Source: Planctomycetes bacterium syqfu | GTDB lineage: Bacteria; Planctomycetota; Phycisphaerae; Phycisphaerales; Phycisphaeraceae | Direction: 5' to 3' | Length of the DNA: 64,000 nucleotides | Assembly (NCBI GenBank): GCA_020974905.1 | Contig: CP087563.1 | Coordinates: forward strand, 2,914,001 to 2,978,000 | Shown: positions 16,202 through 24,991 of the stretch, piece by piece | Layout of the letters: every line of letters starts with the position of its first letter | How positions within the stretch are numbered: the first letter of the stretch is position 1 | The notes under the pieces: model-generated | The model's input: the letters and a program-made list of their open reading frames with translations, nothing else | Told to the model about the DNA's origin: nothing | Databases searched by the model: none | Made by a program: the position numbers and the translations under genes

Positions 16202-18490
16202 TTACCGACGGCCTTGTTGCAGCTCAGACAGCTTCAACCGTTTGACAGGCGTTCTGTTTGAACCGGCAATCCCAGTGAGACTCGCCCCTTGAATACTCGC
16301 TGCCACAGCACAGCCCACCAGGCAATCCAGCCAATGATTGTCGGGACGGGTAGCGCGGAGTTTCCACTCATCGACGATCCGATCGCGGGCCGTAGTCTTC
16401 ACACGGAACTCCGCAGTAAGATGGTCAGCAAGCAGGCGGTGCTGAACTGAGTCGCGGCCAAAAAGGCTCAAGCAACCGGGATCACCCATCACTACACCCA
16501 ACCGTGCGTGAATAAAACTTTTCCAGTAATTGGTGTCCACCAGAACATGTCGAACCTGCCGACGTCCAGTGGTATTGGGAATCCGCCAGTGATGCCCAAC
16601 CCGGTCACCACGTTTGCGTTTGTATTCACTGAAGGGAATACCCGAAGCACCCACATAACGACCATGGCTGGGCAATAAGACTGACGCATAATCGCTCTGC
16701 CGACAGAACTGGTAAACCACATCGGTGGACTGTCCCCAGTTGGCGTCAATCATGCAGCGATCAATTCGCATATCAGCACCATCTTCACGACGGTACACCA
16801 TGGATAATCGCTCGGATGTCAATTGCTCCAGGCCGTGATAAATCTGACCTTCCAAGCCTGCACCGGGTTTGATGCGTTTAAGTGTGGATCGAATGTCGTT
16901 GAGTGTGAAGTAGGATCGTTTCTGATCGGGCCACGTGCCATAGTCCAGCACATAGCCAGTAAAATCCTCCTCGAACCCGCAAAGCATCCAGTAGAGAGCT
17001 TTCTGCTGAACGTCAATGAACATCGTCAGGTGATTACAACCAATGGGGATGGCTGCGCGTGCATAGCCGTTGGTCTTGGCAGCAATCTCATCGGCAGTCA
17101 GCATCTCTTCACCGATGGCTTCGACAATCGGTTCGTTCTGATATTCCGCAAAGAATGCAGATTCATCACGCAGTCGCAGATTCATCGCATGCTGCAAAGC
17201 CGACAGTTCGTCTTCGTTGTAACGCTGTGGCCATGCGACAATACTGCCGGTGTCCATAGCCTGCCTGTGATCACGGTAAAATTCGGTCGCTTGTGAACCA
17301 TCACCATCATTACGTAAACTGTCGGCGCGTATTTCCGCATACTTCGCCCATAACTTCTCCGCATTGGAGTTTGGGAATGAGTACACCATCTTCGTCCGCT
17401 CGCCTTGCCACTCAGGATGTTTGTCCCGATCAAGAATGTTGTCGGCCATATCACCAGGCCGGATCACCGTACAGGCCATGAGCCCAGCGATCTTTTTACC
17501 CGGGCCAGCCATGCCCAATACATCACCAGCCAGGATCGCTTCACGTCGTTGACTCTGCGACGGTGACCATGCCGACTCGGTGGTTTGCGGGTCATCGACC
17601 AGAACGAGTTGCGGGCGCACGACCTGCCCATCGGCGCGGGCATAGTTCTGGCCGCGAATATCGCTGCCCTTCATACCACTGCTGGATATGACGATGCCCG
17701 ACGATAGACTGCCTTCGATCACCGGCAATACCACACGATCCGATGACCAATCAATACGCGTGGGTTCACCTTTATACTTCTGCCCCTTCTGACGATTGGT
17801 GATCCGCTCCAGACACCTGATGGGATATGTCACCTCGGGAAAATCTTCATGCAACAGCGGGTTGGTCTCCAACCAGATCTTGATGTTTTCCAGCAGGTCC
17901 CGGGCGCGTTCAGCACTGGCAGCAACCAGACAGATAAAGGGTGACGCGCCGATCAATGCTGCCCACAACACCGCAGTCTGGCAACAAACCGTCTTTCCAC
18001 TTCCGCGCGGCATCGCCATGGCAAACAGGCCACCGGTACGGACAGCCTTCTCGATCTTCTCAATCACGCGAAGGTGATCGTCGGACCACTGTAAATAGAA
18101 CACCTCAGCAAAATACGTTTCACAGAACCCTCGAAAAGATGCGATTGCTTGAGCTTTTCGATCTGGATTTACGACTGCTGGAATTTCACCGATGTCTTGG
18201 GCTGATCGTACGGCTTCTGCTGCACGTTCAGCTTTGCGGGCTTTCTGCTCTTCATAACTCAATGGACCCGACTTGGGCTTGACATATTCCAACGTCAGCC
18301 ATGCGGCGTAGCGGAACAGATCAACCGTCTGCGGGTTTGATGGATCACTGATGCTGTAGCCCGCGCGATTGCGGTGCCGACGCAGTTGGAATTCCGTCAA
18401 TGGCTCAGCATTTGGAATGTCGATGGCATTGACGATCCGCAACAAATCCGCAGGTCGAAGCTGGCGTGGGTTGAAGGATTTTTTACTCAT
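16202..18490 (-). CDS. Terminase large subunit (GpA-type ATPase-nuclease)
   Basis: I start at the ATG 18488-18490 (MSKKSFNPRQLRPADLLRIV), which overlaps the preceding stop by 8 nt, giving 762 residues. The ATPase domain shows Walker A 'FAMAMPRGSGKTVCCQTAVLWAALIGASPF' near residue 175 and Walker B 'LVLVDDPQTTESA' near 300, followed by a C-terminal nuclease region ('LTMFIDVQQKALYWMLCGFEEDFTGYVLDYGTWPDQ', 'DANWGQSTDVVYQFCR' and 'DRIVDEWKLRATRPDNHWLDCLVGCAVAASIQG'). It packages phage DNA through the portal. The length exceeds lambda gpA (641) because of an extended N-terminal region. Confidence 0.93.
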   Translation of the reverse strand: MSKKSFNPRQLRPADLLRIVNAIDIPNAEPLTEFQLRRHRNRAGYSISDPSNPQTVDLFRYAAWLTLEYVKPKSGPLSYEEQKARKAERAAEAVRSAQDIGEIPAVVNPDRKAQAIASFRGFCETYFAEVFYLQWSDDHLRVIEKIEKAVRTGGLFAMAMPRGSGKTVCCQTAVLWAALIGASPFICLVAASAERARDLLENIKIWLETNPLLHEDFPEVTYPIRCLERITNRQKGQKYKGEPTRIDWSSDRVVLPVIEGSLSSGIVISSSGMKGSDIRGQNYARADGQVVRPQLVLVDDPQTTESAWSPSQSQRREAILAGDVLGMAGPGKKIAGLMACTVIRPGDMADNILDRDKHPEWQGERTKMVYSFPNSNAEKLWAKYAEIRADSLRNDGDGSQATEFYRDHRQAMDTGSIVAWPQRYNEDELSALQHAMNLRLRDESAFFAEYQNEPIVEAIGEEMLTADEIAAKTNGYARAAIPIGCNHLTMFIDVQQKALYWMLCGFEEDFTGYVLDYGTWPDQKRSYFTLNDIRSTLKRIKPGAGLEGQIYHGLEQLTSERLSMVYRREDGADMRIDRCMIDANWGQSTDVVYQFCRQSDYASVLLPSHGRYVGASGIPFSEYKRKRGDRVGHHWRIPNTTGRRQVRHVLVDTNYWKSFIHARLGVVMGDPGCLSLFGRDSVQHRLLADHLTAEFRVKTTARDRIVDEWKLRATRPDNHWLDCLVGCAVAASIQGASLTGIAGSNRTPVKRLKLSELQQGRR

Positions 18491-18704
18491 CGTCGGCCTC
18501 CATCTCCGGTCGGGCCAGGAATGCCACGTAATCAATCAGGCTGAATGTGCCATCGGCGCGGAGCAGTTGGCCATCATCAACGACCTGTTGAATCTGCTCT
18601 TCATCGATCCGGCGGTTGAACGCTTTGGACAGAATCTGAGCCGTCAGCGGCACGGTCATTGCCGTCATTCTCAATGATTTTGGACTATCTATAGCTTGTG
18701 TCAT
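18483..18704 (-). CDS. Small protein upstream of terminase, candidate small subunit
   Basis: The 73-residue product (MTQAIDSPKSLRMTAMTVPL) reads 'LTAQILSKAFNRRIDEEQIQQVVDDGQLLRADGTFSLIDYVAFLAR'. The first half looks like a helix-turn-helix that could select a DNA start site, as terminase small subunits do. It overlaps the terminase start (ATGAGTAA) and is the first gene of the minus-strand late block; the region 18705-18805 must hold divergent promoters. The small-subunit role is inferred from position. The ATG at 18702-18704 is preferred over a TTG just upstream. Confidence 0.6.
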   Translation of the reverse strand: MTQAIDSPKSLRMTAMTVPLTAQILSKAFNRRIDEEQIQQVVDDGQLLRADGTFSLIDYVAFLARPEMEADDE

Positions 18705-18805
18705 CAATTTTCAAAAACACCTTAAAAACAAGGGTAAAAGTCGCATTATTCGCTTGTAATCCGTCTCGAATGATGGCTTCATGTGTCTATAGAAAGGACA
18801 TCAAC

Positions 18806-19000
18806 ATGAAATCCCAAACCACCAAACGTAACCAGGAATACAAAGACGCGATGGTCAACAAAATCGCTCAACGCATTCTGCGTATCTACACGTTGGAAAC
18901 GCGCAAGAACGATTCCTTAGATTTTCACGACATGTCTGTCTGGAACATCAAAGAGGCGCTGGAAGCCGCCTTTGAGGCGGGACGCAAGATCAATCATTAA
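18806..19000 (+). CDS. Small phage protein, DUF6900-like
   Basis: The 64-residue product starts MKSQTTKRNQEYKDAMVNKI and ends with 'ILRIYTLETRKNDSLDFHDMSVWNIKEALEAAFEAGRK'. The 'TLETR.SDSLDFH.MSVW.I..ALEAAYEAG' block is a small conserved domain I associate with DUF6900, common in phage and plasmid cassettes, with no known function. The ATG follows AGAAAGGACATCAAC. It is the first of four plus-strand genes pointing away from the terminase operon. Confidence 0.75.
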   Translation: MKSQTTKRNQEYKDAMVNKIAQRILRIYTLETRKNDSLDFHDMSVWNIKEALEAAFEAGRKINH

Positions 19001-19024
19001 CCCTCGCATAGGAGAAATACATAC

Positions 19025-19285
19025 ATGCGAATCACACGGATCGAATTTGCCGGGCGAACAGGCATCTTCGCCATCATCAAACGACCCCACGAAGCCAAGC
19101 AGATCGAGGTTGAAATCCTGCAACCCAACAAAGAAGGCACCCATTGGGTGAAAGCCGATGACGAAGACGAACTCTTTGCCATGGCCGTCTTCCTGCAGGA
19201 ACTGCTCGATGGCTACCAAGGCACGATGCAGGAGGCTGCCTGCTATTACAACCCACTGCTGTGTATGAGCGACATCGGAATCTGA
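19025..19285 (+). CDS. Small phage protein, unknown function
   Basis: The 86-residue product starts MRITRIEFAGRTGIFAIIKR and includes 'HEAKQIEVEILQPNKEGTHWVKADDEDELFAMAVFLQELLDG'. An alternating-strand start and acidic C-terminal helix suggest a compact soluble protein, without any motif I can name. It begins 24 nt after the previous stop, behind an AGGAGAAATACATAC site, and is followed 12 nt later by the next gene, so the cassette is one transcript. Confidence 0.75.
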   Translation: MRITRIEFAGRTGIFAIIKRPHEAKQIEVEILQPNKEGTHWVKADDEDELFAMAVFLQELLDGYQGTMQEAACYYNPLLCMSDIGI

Positions 19286-19297
19286 GGAGACACCACA

Positions 19298-19540
19298 ATG
19301 ACCACGAAAAAACAAACTGCCCAAGACGCCTACGCCCAACACCGAAAAGACATCACTAGCCTCATGCTCTGGCTTGAACTCGAACTGGAAAAACACCGAG
19401 TCAACGCCAAAGGCCAGCCAGGAAACTTCGGGATGGCAGGCGATCTTGAGTGCCTCAAAAGACAACTGATAGAGGCACTGGCCTCGCTCTCCCACAGCAA
19501 ACAACACGAAATCGAAGACCTGCTCAGCGAAAGTCGCTGA
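19298..19540 (+). CDS. Small helical phage protein, unknown function
   Basis: The 80-residue product (MTTKKQTAQDAYAQHRKDIT) is predicted to be almost all helix ('SLMLWLELELEKHRVNAKGQ', 'DLECLKRQLIEALASLSHSKQHEIEDLLSESR'), with a helix-loop-helix look. It has a clear ribosome site (GAGGAGACACCACA) and lies between two other cassette genes. No family recognised. Confidence 0.75.
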   Translation: MTTKKQTAQDAYAQHRKDITSLMLWLELELEKHRVNAKGQPGNFGMAGDLECLKRQLIEALASLSHSKQHEIEDLLSESR

Positions 19541-19579
19541 GCATTTTTGTTTACCCATTACCACAAGGACAAAATCATC

Positions 19580-20077
19580 ATGAAACAAGAAGACATTCAA
19601 CTCGGCGTTACTTATCTGGTCGGACTCGCAGGCAACCTCGTCCCGGTACTGATCACCGAGAATCACCCATCGGGCAAAGGCTGGATTGGACAGACGGTGA
19701 AAACTGGCAAGCAGATCACAATCAAATCTGCCCAACGGATTCATCGAAAGGCCAGCGACGATAAGCAAATCAACGACGTCGCCAAGCAGGACAATCGCAA
19801 ACCCATGACCACGACGACTGGCAACCAGGACACTGACAAACCCATGAGCCTGATCAACGCGGCAGCCCATATCCTGGCTCAAGACAAACAAACTCCCATG
19901 CGATGCAAAGACATCGTCGAACAGGCTATCGAGCAGAAACTCTGGCAATCGGGCAAGGGACTGACACCTGCCAGCACACTTTATGCAGCCATTGGTAGAG
20001 AAATCAAAACCAAGGGCAGAGATAGCCGGTTCGTCAAAGCAGAGCGTGGCATGTTCACTGTAGCCACCAAGGATTAA
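19580..20077 (+). CDS. HARE-HTH domain protein
   Basis: I start at the ATG 19580-19582 behind AAGGACAAAATCATC, giving 165 residues. The N-terminal 60 residues form a small beta unit ('IQLGVTYLVGLAGNLVPVLITENH'). Residues about 90-165 match the HARE-HTH winged helix: 'SLINAAAHILAQDKQTPMRCKDIVEQAIEQKLWQSGKGLTPASTLYAAIGREIKTKG', then 'SRFVKAERGMFTV'. This domain is seen in RNA polymerase delta, restriction enzymes and chromatin proteins and is thought to sense DNA context or modification. It ends just before the methyltransferase gene on the other strand, which suggests (but does not show) a link to phage DNA methylation. Confidence 0.8.
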   Translation: MKQEDIQLGVTYLVGLAGNLVPVLITENHPSGKGWIGQTVKTGKQITIKSAQRIHRKASDDKQINDVAKQDNRKPMTTTTGNQDTDKPMSLINAAAHILAQDKQTPMRCKDIVEQAIEQKLWQSGKGLTPASTLYAAIGREIKTKGRDSRFVKAERGMFTVATKD

Positions 20078-20085
20078 AACATCAC

Positions 20086-21480
20086 TCATGCCATCACCTT
20101 CCCCTTCACCCCGGCGTTCGTCGGGGTTTTATCAGTGCCTGCGATGCGTTGAGCTTCCTTGCCAGTAAATTCCTCCCATCGTTTGACGATCACGTCGCAA
20201 TAGAGCGTGTCAAGTTCCATCAGGTAGGCATGTCGATCGGTCTGCTCGCAGCCCATGAGTGTTGAACCGCTACCACCGAAGAGGTCAAGAACGTTCTCAC
20301 CGGGCTTGGATGAATACTGAATGCAGCGAACAGCCAACTCGACAGGTTTCTCCGTCAGATGCACCATGGCTTGTGGATTGACCTTCTTCACATGCCAAAG
20401 ATCAGTGGCATTGTTTGGCCCATAGAAATGGTGACCTGCCCCTTCCTTCCAGCCATAGAAGCAAATTTCAAATGCTCCCATAAAATCCTTGCGGGTAAGA
20501 ACAGGATGCTGCTTATCCCAGATCACACCTTGTGAAAAGTAGAGTCCCGCAGCTTTGATCGGTGCAGGATAGTTGCCGAGATTGGCATAACCGCCCCATA
20601 TGTAGAACGACGCCCCGGGCTTCATGACACGTGACGCATTGGCAAACCAGGCCAGCAGCATGTTGTCAAAATCCTCGTCACTGACAAAGTCGTTGGCCAA
20701 GGGGCGATCCTTGGCCCGCATTTTTTGCTTGGCTTTTTTGCCGTCGGTCGCACCACGTGCTTTGTCAAAACTCTGGTGATGAAGTTGGGCTTTCTTATCT
20801 CCAAATGAGCTTAAACCCGCTGCTATAGCGGTGTTACTGCGAGGCTCAACTTTCACATTGTACGGCGGATCGCTTGAAAATAGATCAATAGTTGCACCAT
20901 CCAACAGGCGATCCAAGTCGTCAGGAGAACTGCTGTCACCGCACATCAGTCGATGGTTACCAAGAATCCAGATATCACCAGGCTGAGTGGTTGCGGCATC
21001 GGGTGGTTCGGGAATCGAATCAGGATCAGTTAAACCTTCCGTCACACCCTGAGCCTGGCTCATCAACTGTCCCAACTCCTCCTCATCGAAGGCCAAAATG
21101 TCCATGTCGAATCCACCTTCACGCAGATCGTTGAGTTCAATAGGCAGGATCGACATGTCCCATTCGGCGATTTCCCCAGTGCGGTTGTCGGCAAGACGAT
21201 AGGCACGCACCTGATCCGGTGTCAGGTCAGTGACCACATGCACGGGCACTTTGGCCAAGCCAAGTTTTGTTGCAGCTTTCCAGCGCGTGTGGCCTGCGAT
21301 GATCACACCGTCTTCGTCCACGACAATAGGCTGTCGAAAGCCGAACTCCGACAGTGACGCGGCCACGGCATCCACGGCCTTGTCATTCAAACGCGGGTTA
21401 CGTTCGTATGGCTTGACGTCTTCAATCTTGCGAAGCTCGACTTTGAAATTTGAAGTAACGATGTCTTGGGTTGCGGTCAT
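20086..21480 (-). CDS. ParB-like nuclease domain fused to DNA N4/N6 methyltransferase
   Basis: The 464-residue product has two parts. Residues about 10-100 are a ParB/Srx N-terminal domain ('VELRKIEDVKPYERNPRLNDKAVDAVAASLSEFGFRQPIVVDEDGVIIAGHTRWKAATKLGLAKVPVHV'). Residues about 170-445 are a methyltransferase with the catalytic 'LFSSDPPYNV' (DPPY, adenine or N4-cytosine) ahead of the AdoMet site 'VLDLFGGSGSTLMGCEQ', the beta-class order. No restriction enzyme lies nearby, so this is probably an orphan phage methylase that protects or marks phage DNA. AAAGGAAAAGT precedes the ATG. The two domains are often found fused in phages. Confidence 0.92.
   Translation of the reverse strand: MTATQDIVTSNFKVELRKIEDVKPYERNPRLNDKAVDAVAASLSEFGFRQPIVVDEDGVIIAGHTRWKAATKLGLAKVPVHVVTDLTPDQVRAYRLADNRTGEIAEWDMSILPIELNDLREGGFDMDILAFDEEELGQLMSQAQGVTEGLTDPDSIPEPPDAATTQPGDIWILGNHRLMCGDSSSPDDLDRLLDGATIDLFSSDPPYNVKVEPRSNTAIAAGLSSFGDKKAQLHHQSFDKARGATDGKKAKQKMRAKDRPLANDFVSDEDFDNMLLAWFANASRVMKPGASFYIWGGYANLGNYPAPIKAAGLYFSQGVIWDKQHPVLTRKDFMGAFEICFYGWKEGAGHHFYGPNNATDLWHVKKVNPQAMVHLTEKPVELAVRCIQYSSKPGENVLDLFGGSGSTLMGCEQTDRHAYLMELDTLYCDVIVKRWEEFTGKEAQRIAGTDKTPTNAGVKGKVMA
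20108..20130 (+). terminator. Rho-independent terminator of the plus-strand cassette
   Basis: ACCCCGGC-GTTC-GTCGGGGT followed by TTT forms an 8-bp stem with a tetraloop (one G-U pair). It ends the four-gene cassette and lies inside the 3' end of the convergent methyltransferase gene. Confidence 0.7.
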
Positions 21481-21940
21481 ACTTTTCCTTTGAAAATGAT
21501 GAGTTGATTACTAAATGTTTTGCGGCGCGTTTTTCGGCAAGTCTGTCTAACTGGACGGCTCGTTCCACCGCCATCGAAAAGGCCCATGGGAGAAGGAACC
21601 ATTGCCTGATCGCCCCTGATCGGCCCCTGAGGCCGCCTGCCGTCACAGGCGGCACAGATCTACCTGCCCAGCCCGGACGCCACAGGCGCCAACCTGTGGC
21701 GATGTGCAGGCGACACATTGCTTTGATACTTAACGCGGAGTATGGATTGCCAAACCAAATCTGAAGATTCGAAGATTCACCCCCCTCTCGCGCATAAACA
21801 CATAGAGAGAGGGAGGGGTAGGGTGAAACATGAATATATACATAGAGAAATATATATTTTTTCCTTTATATATAGTCTTTTCTGCCTTTCTGAAGTTTCA
21901 CCCTAAGGGGGTGAATCTTGGTGAATCTTCAGCCTCTGAT
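21481..21940. other. Non-coding stretch with hairpins and candidate phage origin
   Basis: These 460 nt lie between the methyltransferase and prim-pol/helicase genes and hold no believable gene. The left part has two perfect hairpins: GCCGCCTG/CAGGCGGC at 21632-21653 and CGCCACAGG/CCTGTGGCG at 21678-21701. The right part holds nested inverted repeats around an AT-rich core (separate entry). Confidence 0.6.
21761..21932. repeat. Nested inverted repeats around an AT-rich core, candidate replication origin
   Basis: Outer arms: CTGAAGATTC-GAAGATTCACCCCC at 21761-21786 and its near-perfect reverse complement at 21907-21932, each containing two copies of GAAGATTC/GAATCTTC-like units. Inner arms: TAGGGTGAAAC at 21819-21829 and GTTTCACCCTA at 21895-21905, perfect over 11 bp. 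Between them lie 65 nt of almost pure A+T (TATATATTTTTTCC and similar). Iteron-like units flanking an AT-rich core beside the prim-pol/helicase gene fit a replication origin. An autoregulatory site is the alternative. No function is shown by the sequence itself. Confidence 0.55.
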
Positions 21941-24292
21941 TCAGTCGTTTTCACTCGTGGTGGCTTGCAACGACTCGTCCTGCGGGTTCATATTGCGAGG
22001 CAGTCGGTACATCCGAACCGGCCAACCGGGTTTGTTGGTGGTTACGATTTCAATTTCACCTTGTTGACTTAACGTGTCCATGAGCATGGCAAAGCTCTTG
22101 GCATCGGTCTTCATGCGTTTGAGCAAGGTACTGTGTGACAGTTCATGATCCGGCGATTCACGCAGCTTCTGAATGATCTTCAAGCATTCAGCGTGAAACG
22201 GATTCTCGGCTACGTGACCGGCAGCCATGAACAACATGCGGCGTGTCTGGTACGTCACAAAACGTGATGCCCACTGGACGGCAGCAAGGCTGATCATCGG
22301 CTCTTTGTGGTTTTCACTGATGGCGTAAAGCAAAGCCAGCTTGCGTGTCTGTTCACTGACACGTCCCCAGACCGTTGTGCCCACCGAATCATTGTTGGCT
22401 TCGGCCTTCGCATATTCTGCTTCAGCTTCTTCACGTGTCTGCACCATGAAGCGCCGTGCATCATCGCTGCGTTCCACCACCACCGGATCAGGATGCCAGT
22501 CCATCAGATTGCCGGGACCGGGTCGGAATTGTGACCACCATTGAGCAGCTTCCAGAACACGTGGTGGGAGTTCACGGATCGACGGTTCCTGTCCTGTGCC
22601 ACGTTGCCCGGCTTCGAGAATGATCATGCGAGCGAAAAAGCCATTGGTCAGCATGCGTTCACTCAAAGCATCGTAATAGTGATTGGGAATGGCCGTGCCG
22701 AAGACCACCAGGTTGGGTTGATCAATGACACCAGCTGGTTTGGTGGGATTGCCAGCCTTGCGCCGCATGGGAAAGACGCTGTTGGACGCTGAATACATCG
22801 TCAGCAACGTACTCATGATCGATTCATGCCTGGCATCCTTGGCCTTGTTGATCGACTGGAGCATGCCATCGATTTCATCGGTTTGGAACATCATGCATGG
22901 TGATTGGTACAACGCATCCTGAATACCTTCACCGCTGGCAAACCGTTCACCCAGTGCATCAGATAAGCCGACTTCGTGGATGATGCGGGTATTGAGCTTG
23001 CGGGGCCAGTCCTTGCCCGAAGCGGAATGGGCCAAGCCCAGCAGGTAAATGTTGGTACGGTTATCACCATCGTCACGCACCTTGCGCCCAGCCAGAAATG
23101 CCAGCAATGTGAGCGCGCCGCAAAATGCCATGACTGGATTGGGGTACGGAGCGGTTTCCAGGCAATGGTTCATAACCTCACTGATAAACCCCGGCACATG
23201 AAGCATATCATCCGGCATCGGGCCGGGATCGGGAACATAGATTGGCTTATCAACATCATCCATTTGTCCGGGTCGACCAAGCAGCCCGGACAGGTCTACA
23301 TCCGAGTGATCATTGAGATCATCACCAAACCCGTACTTGGCTAACGTACGGGTGGCAGCAGCAAAATCACCGCCATGTTCCAGCAGTGAATACACAGCAA
23401 AGGGTGAATAACCACGGTCGGGTTCAAACGGATCGGCATTAGACGAGAATACATAAAACACACGATCCTTGAGTGTAGCTGACCAGCCGGTGTCTTTGCC
23501 GGGGCGACGCCAGTATTCGTTTTCACCGGGTTCTGCCAACGTCCAACCGTGCGTGCGTAGCAGGTCACGCACATCACCACGCTGGTTGAAATCATCACCT
23601 GGCCTGTGGGCATTGTGCGAATTGTCCGTCGCACAATTGCTCTTGTTCGAAGACATCTGGCACATATGCGAATTGTGGTCCGATGTGCCGCAAATATTCG
23701 AATTCTCTGCCACTGTCTGGTTGACATTCGCACCATCGACTACCGGTGGTAAATACTCGTTAAGTTCCCATGCGGTTTTCAACAACGCATCACGCTGGGC
23801 CTCAGTCAAAACGGGTAAGTCGCATAAGTCACCCTGCATCATTTCATATCCCGGTGTCGGTGAACAGAGGAACAATCCACCTTCACCACGGGTTTCGATC
23901 AAGGTATTAACTTTGTCATCGACCTTGCGTTGGGCCAGTTTGATATTGCCGCAGACGGGAACATCGCAGCGGTAAATCACGTGCATGCCCCCGGAAGGTG
24001 TCGATTCGATCACCAGGCGATCGCGGAGATCAGGATCAATGCGATCCATCCACGCAGGGATCAATTCACCGCCACCGTCAAAATCAATGATCTCCAGATT
24101 GCCGGAGACGGTACCACAGATAATGCACAAAGCATCGTTCCATGGCCACATGGCAATTTCATCGCATTGAGGTAACCGCTGTTGATATTGTTTCCATTTG
24201 CCAATGGCTGGACGTTTTTCAGTACGAATGGCAGGTAAGACAGACAGGCCAGCATTTAAATAGGTTTGAGCAATGGGTAAGGTTTCGGACAT
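21941..24292 (-). CDS. Phage prim-pol/DUF3987-type helicase (replication protein)
   Basis: I start at the ATG 24290-24292 (MSETLPIAQTYLNAGLSVLP), giving 783 residues; upstream ATGs in frame remain possible. Residues about 1-190 are an archaeo-eukaryotic prim-pol: 'ICGTVSGNLEIIDFDGGGEL' (D-x-D metal site), 'ESTPSGGMHVIYRC' (SGGxH). A Cys/His/Asn-rich linker and a winged region follow. The helicase half has a variant Walker A 'LGLAHSASGKDWPRKLN' and Walker B 'MMFQTDEIDGML'. One protein would thus prime and unwind phage DNA. It flanks the candidate origin and is coupled to the Dam-like methylase gene upstream. Confidence 0.85.
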   Translation of the reverse strand: MSETLPIAQTYLNAGLSVLPAIRTEKRPAIGKWKQYQQRLPQCDEIAMWPWNDALCIICGTVSGNLEIIDFDGGGELIPAWMDRIDPDLRDRLVIESTPSGGMHVIYRCDVPVCGNIKLAQRKVDDKVNTLIETRGEGGLFLCSPTPGYEMMQGDLCDLPVLTEAQRDALLKTAWELNEYLPPVVDGANVNQTVAENSNICGTSDHNSHMCQMSSNKSNCATDNSHNAHRPGDDFNQRGDVRDLLRTHGWTLAEPGENEYWRRPGKDTGWSATLKDRVFYVFSSNADPFEPDRGYSPFAVYSLLEHGGDFAAATRTLAKYGFGDDLNDHSDVDLSGLLGRPGQMDDVDKPIYVPDPGPMPDDMLHVPGFISEVMNHCLETAPYPNPVMAFCGALTLLAFLAGRKVRDDGDNRTNIYLLGLAHSASGKDWPRKLNTRIIHEVGLSDALGERFASGEGIQDALYQSPCMMFQTDEIDGMLQSINKAKDARHESIMSTLLTMYSASNSVFPMRRKAGNPTKPAGVIDQPNLVVFGTAIPNHYYDALSERMLTNGFFARMIILEAGQRGTGQEPSIRELPPRVLEAAQWWSQFRPGPGNLMDWHPDPVVVERSDDARRFMVQTREEAEAEYAKAEANNDSVGTTVWGRVSEQTRKLALLYAISENHKEPMISLAAVQWASRFVTYQTRRMLFMAAGHVAENPFHAECLKIIQKLRESPDHELSHSTLLKRMKTDAKSFAMLMDTLSQQGEIEIVTTNKPGWPVRMYRLPRNMNPQDESLQATTSEND

Positions 24293-24345
24293 AAAACAAT
24301 GTATCTCCATGAGATTGAGTGAATCGGTATTGAATGCTGGTGATG

Positions 24346-24981
24346 TCATCGAGCGATGTAGCAGACATTGCCCAGATCATTAAACGCTGTGGTAAAGCCA
24401 ACAGTGTTTTCACCGAGATACAGCACTGCCTGGCCCTGCCTCGGTGTGACGGGTTTGTCGGGATGCCAGAATTGCACACGTCCAATCGGCAAACACACTG
24501 CCGACGCGACAGACAGCAACGCCTGGAACCATCTTGTCTCCGTCGCGTTGTTGACCAGAACAACCGCCTGTGTGACATGGCCCGCCAGATATTGCTCCAC
24601 CAGCTTTTCGCAAAACTGCTGAATGAGTGTCCGGGTATACGGCGGATTCATAAACACGCGACCGAACCACGGCTGATCCAGTCCATCATCTTCAACGGTG
24701 TAATATTGGGCAGCGTCAACGGCTTGGTTGGCTGCATGACATGATGCCGGATCAAGATCAATCCGGCCCATCACATCAGCAGCACGCTGGGCATAAACGG
24801 GTGGGGTGTACCATTCACTTGCAGTTGGCGCATCCGCAAGAGCATGTTGAGTGACCGATTGGCATGCTTGACGAATTTGTCGAGTTGTCGCATTTTTCGG
24901 CAACAAACGTGCAGCATGCACGATGATGTGTTTCGATGAAACGGAGTAGCTTGAGTTGTTTTTACAACTTGCAGTATGCAT
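24346..24981 (-). CDS. Phage Dam-like DNA N6-adenine methyltransferase
   Basis: I start at the ATG 24979-24981 (MHTASCKNNSSYSVSSKHII) because GAAAGG lies 6 nt upstream; the frame is open further up. The 211-residue product has the phage Dam signature 'SEWYTPPVYAQRAADVMGRIDLDPASCHAANQ' and the catalytic 'FGRVFMNPPYTRTLIQQF' (NPPY), then 'AVVLVNNATETRWFQALLSVASAVCLPIGRVQFW'. It lacks the first 50 or so residues of long Dam forms, as expected for this family. It would methylate adenine in phage DNA and protect it from host enzymes. No restriction partner is nearby. Confidence 0.9.
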   Translation of the reverse strand: MHTASCKNNSSYSVSSKHIIVHAARLLPKNATTRQIRQACQSVTQHALADAPTASEWYTPPVYAQRAADVMGRIDLDPASCHAANQAVDAAQYYTVEDDGLDQPWFGRVFMNPPYTRTLIQQFCEKLVEQYLAGHVTQAVVLVNNATETRWFQALLSVASAVCLPIGRVQFWHPDKPVTPRQGQAVLYLGENTVGFTTAFNDLGNVCYIAR

Positions 24982-24991
24982 TGGTAACCTT

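Noticed and set aside
21422-21718. Minus-strand frame upstream of the ParB-methyltransferase
   Set aside because: It runs through two perfect hairpins, overlaps the methyltransferase start and has no family likeness.
20086-24981. A restriction-modification system
   Set aside because: Two methylases are present, but no endonuclease or specificity subunit is encoded nearby; both match phage orphan methylases.
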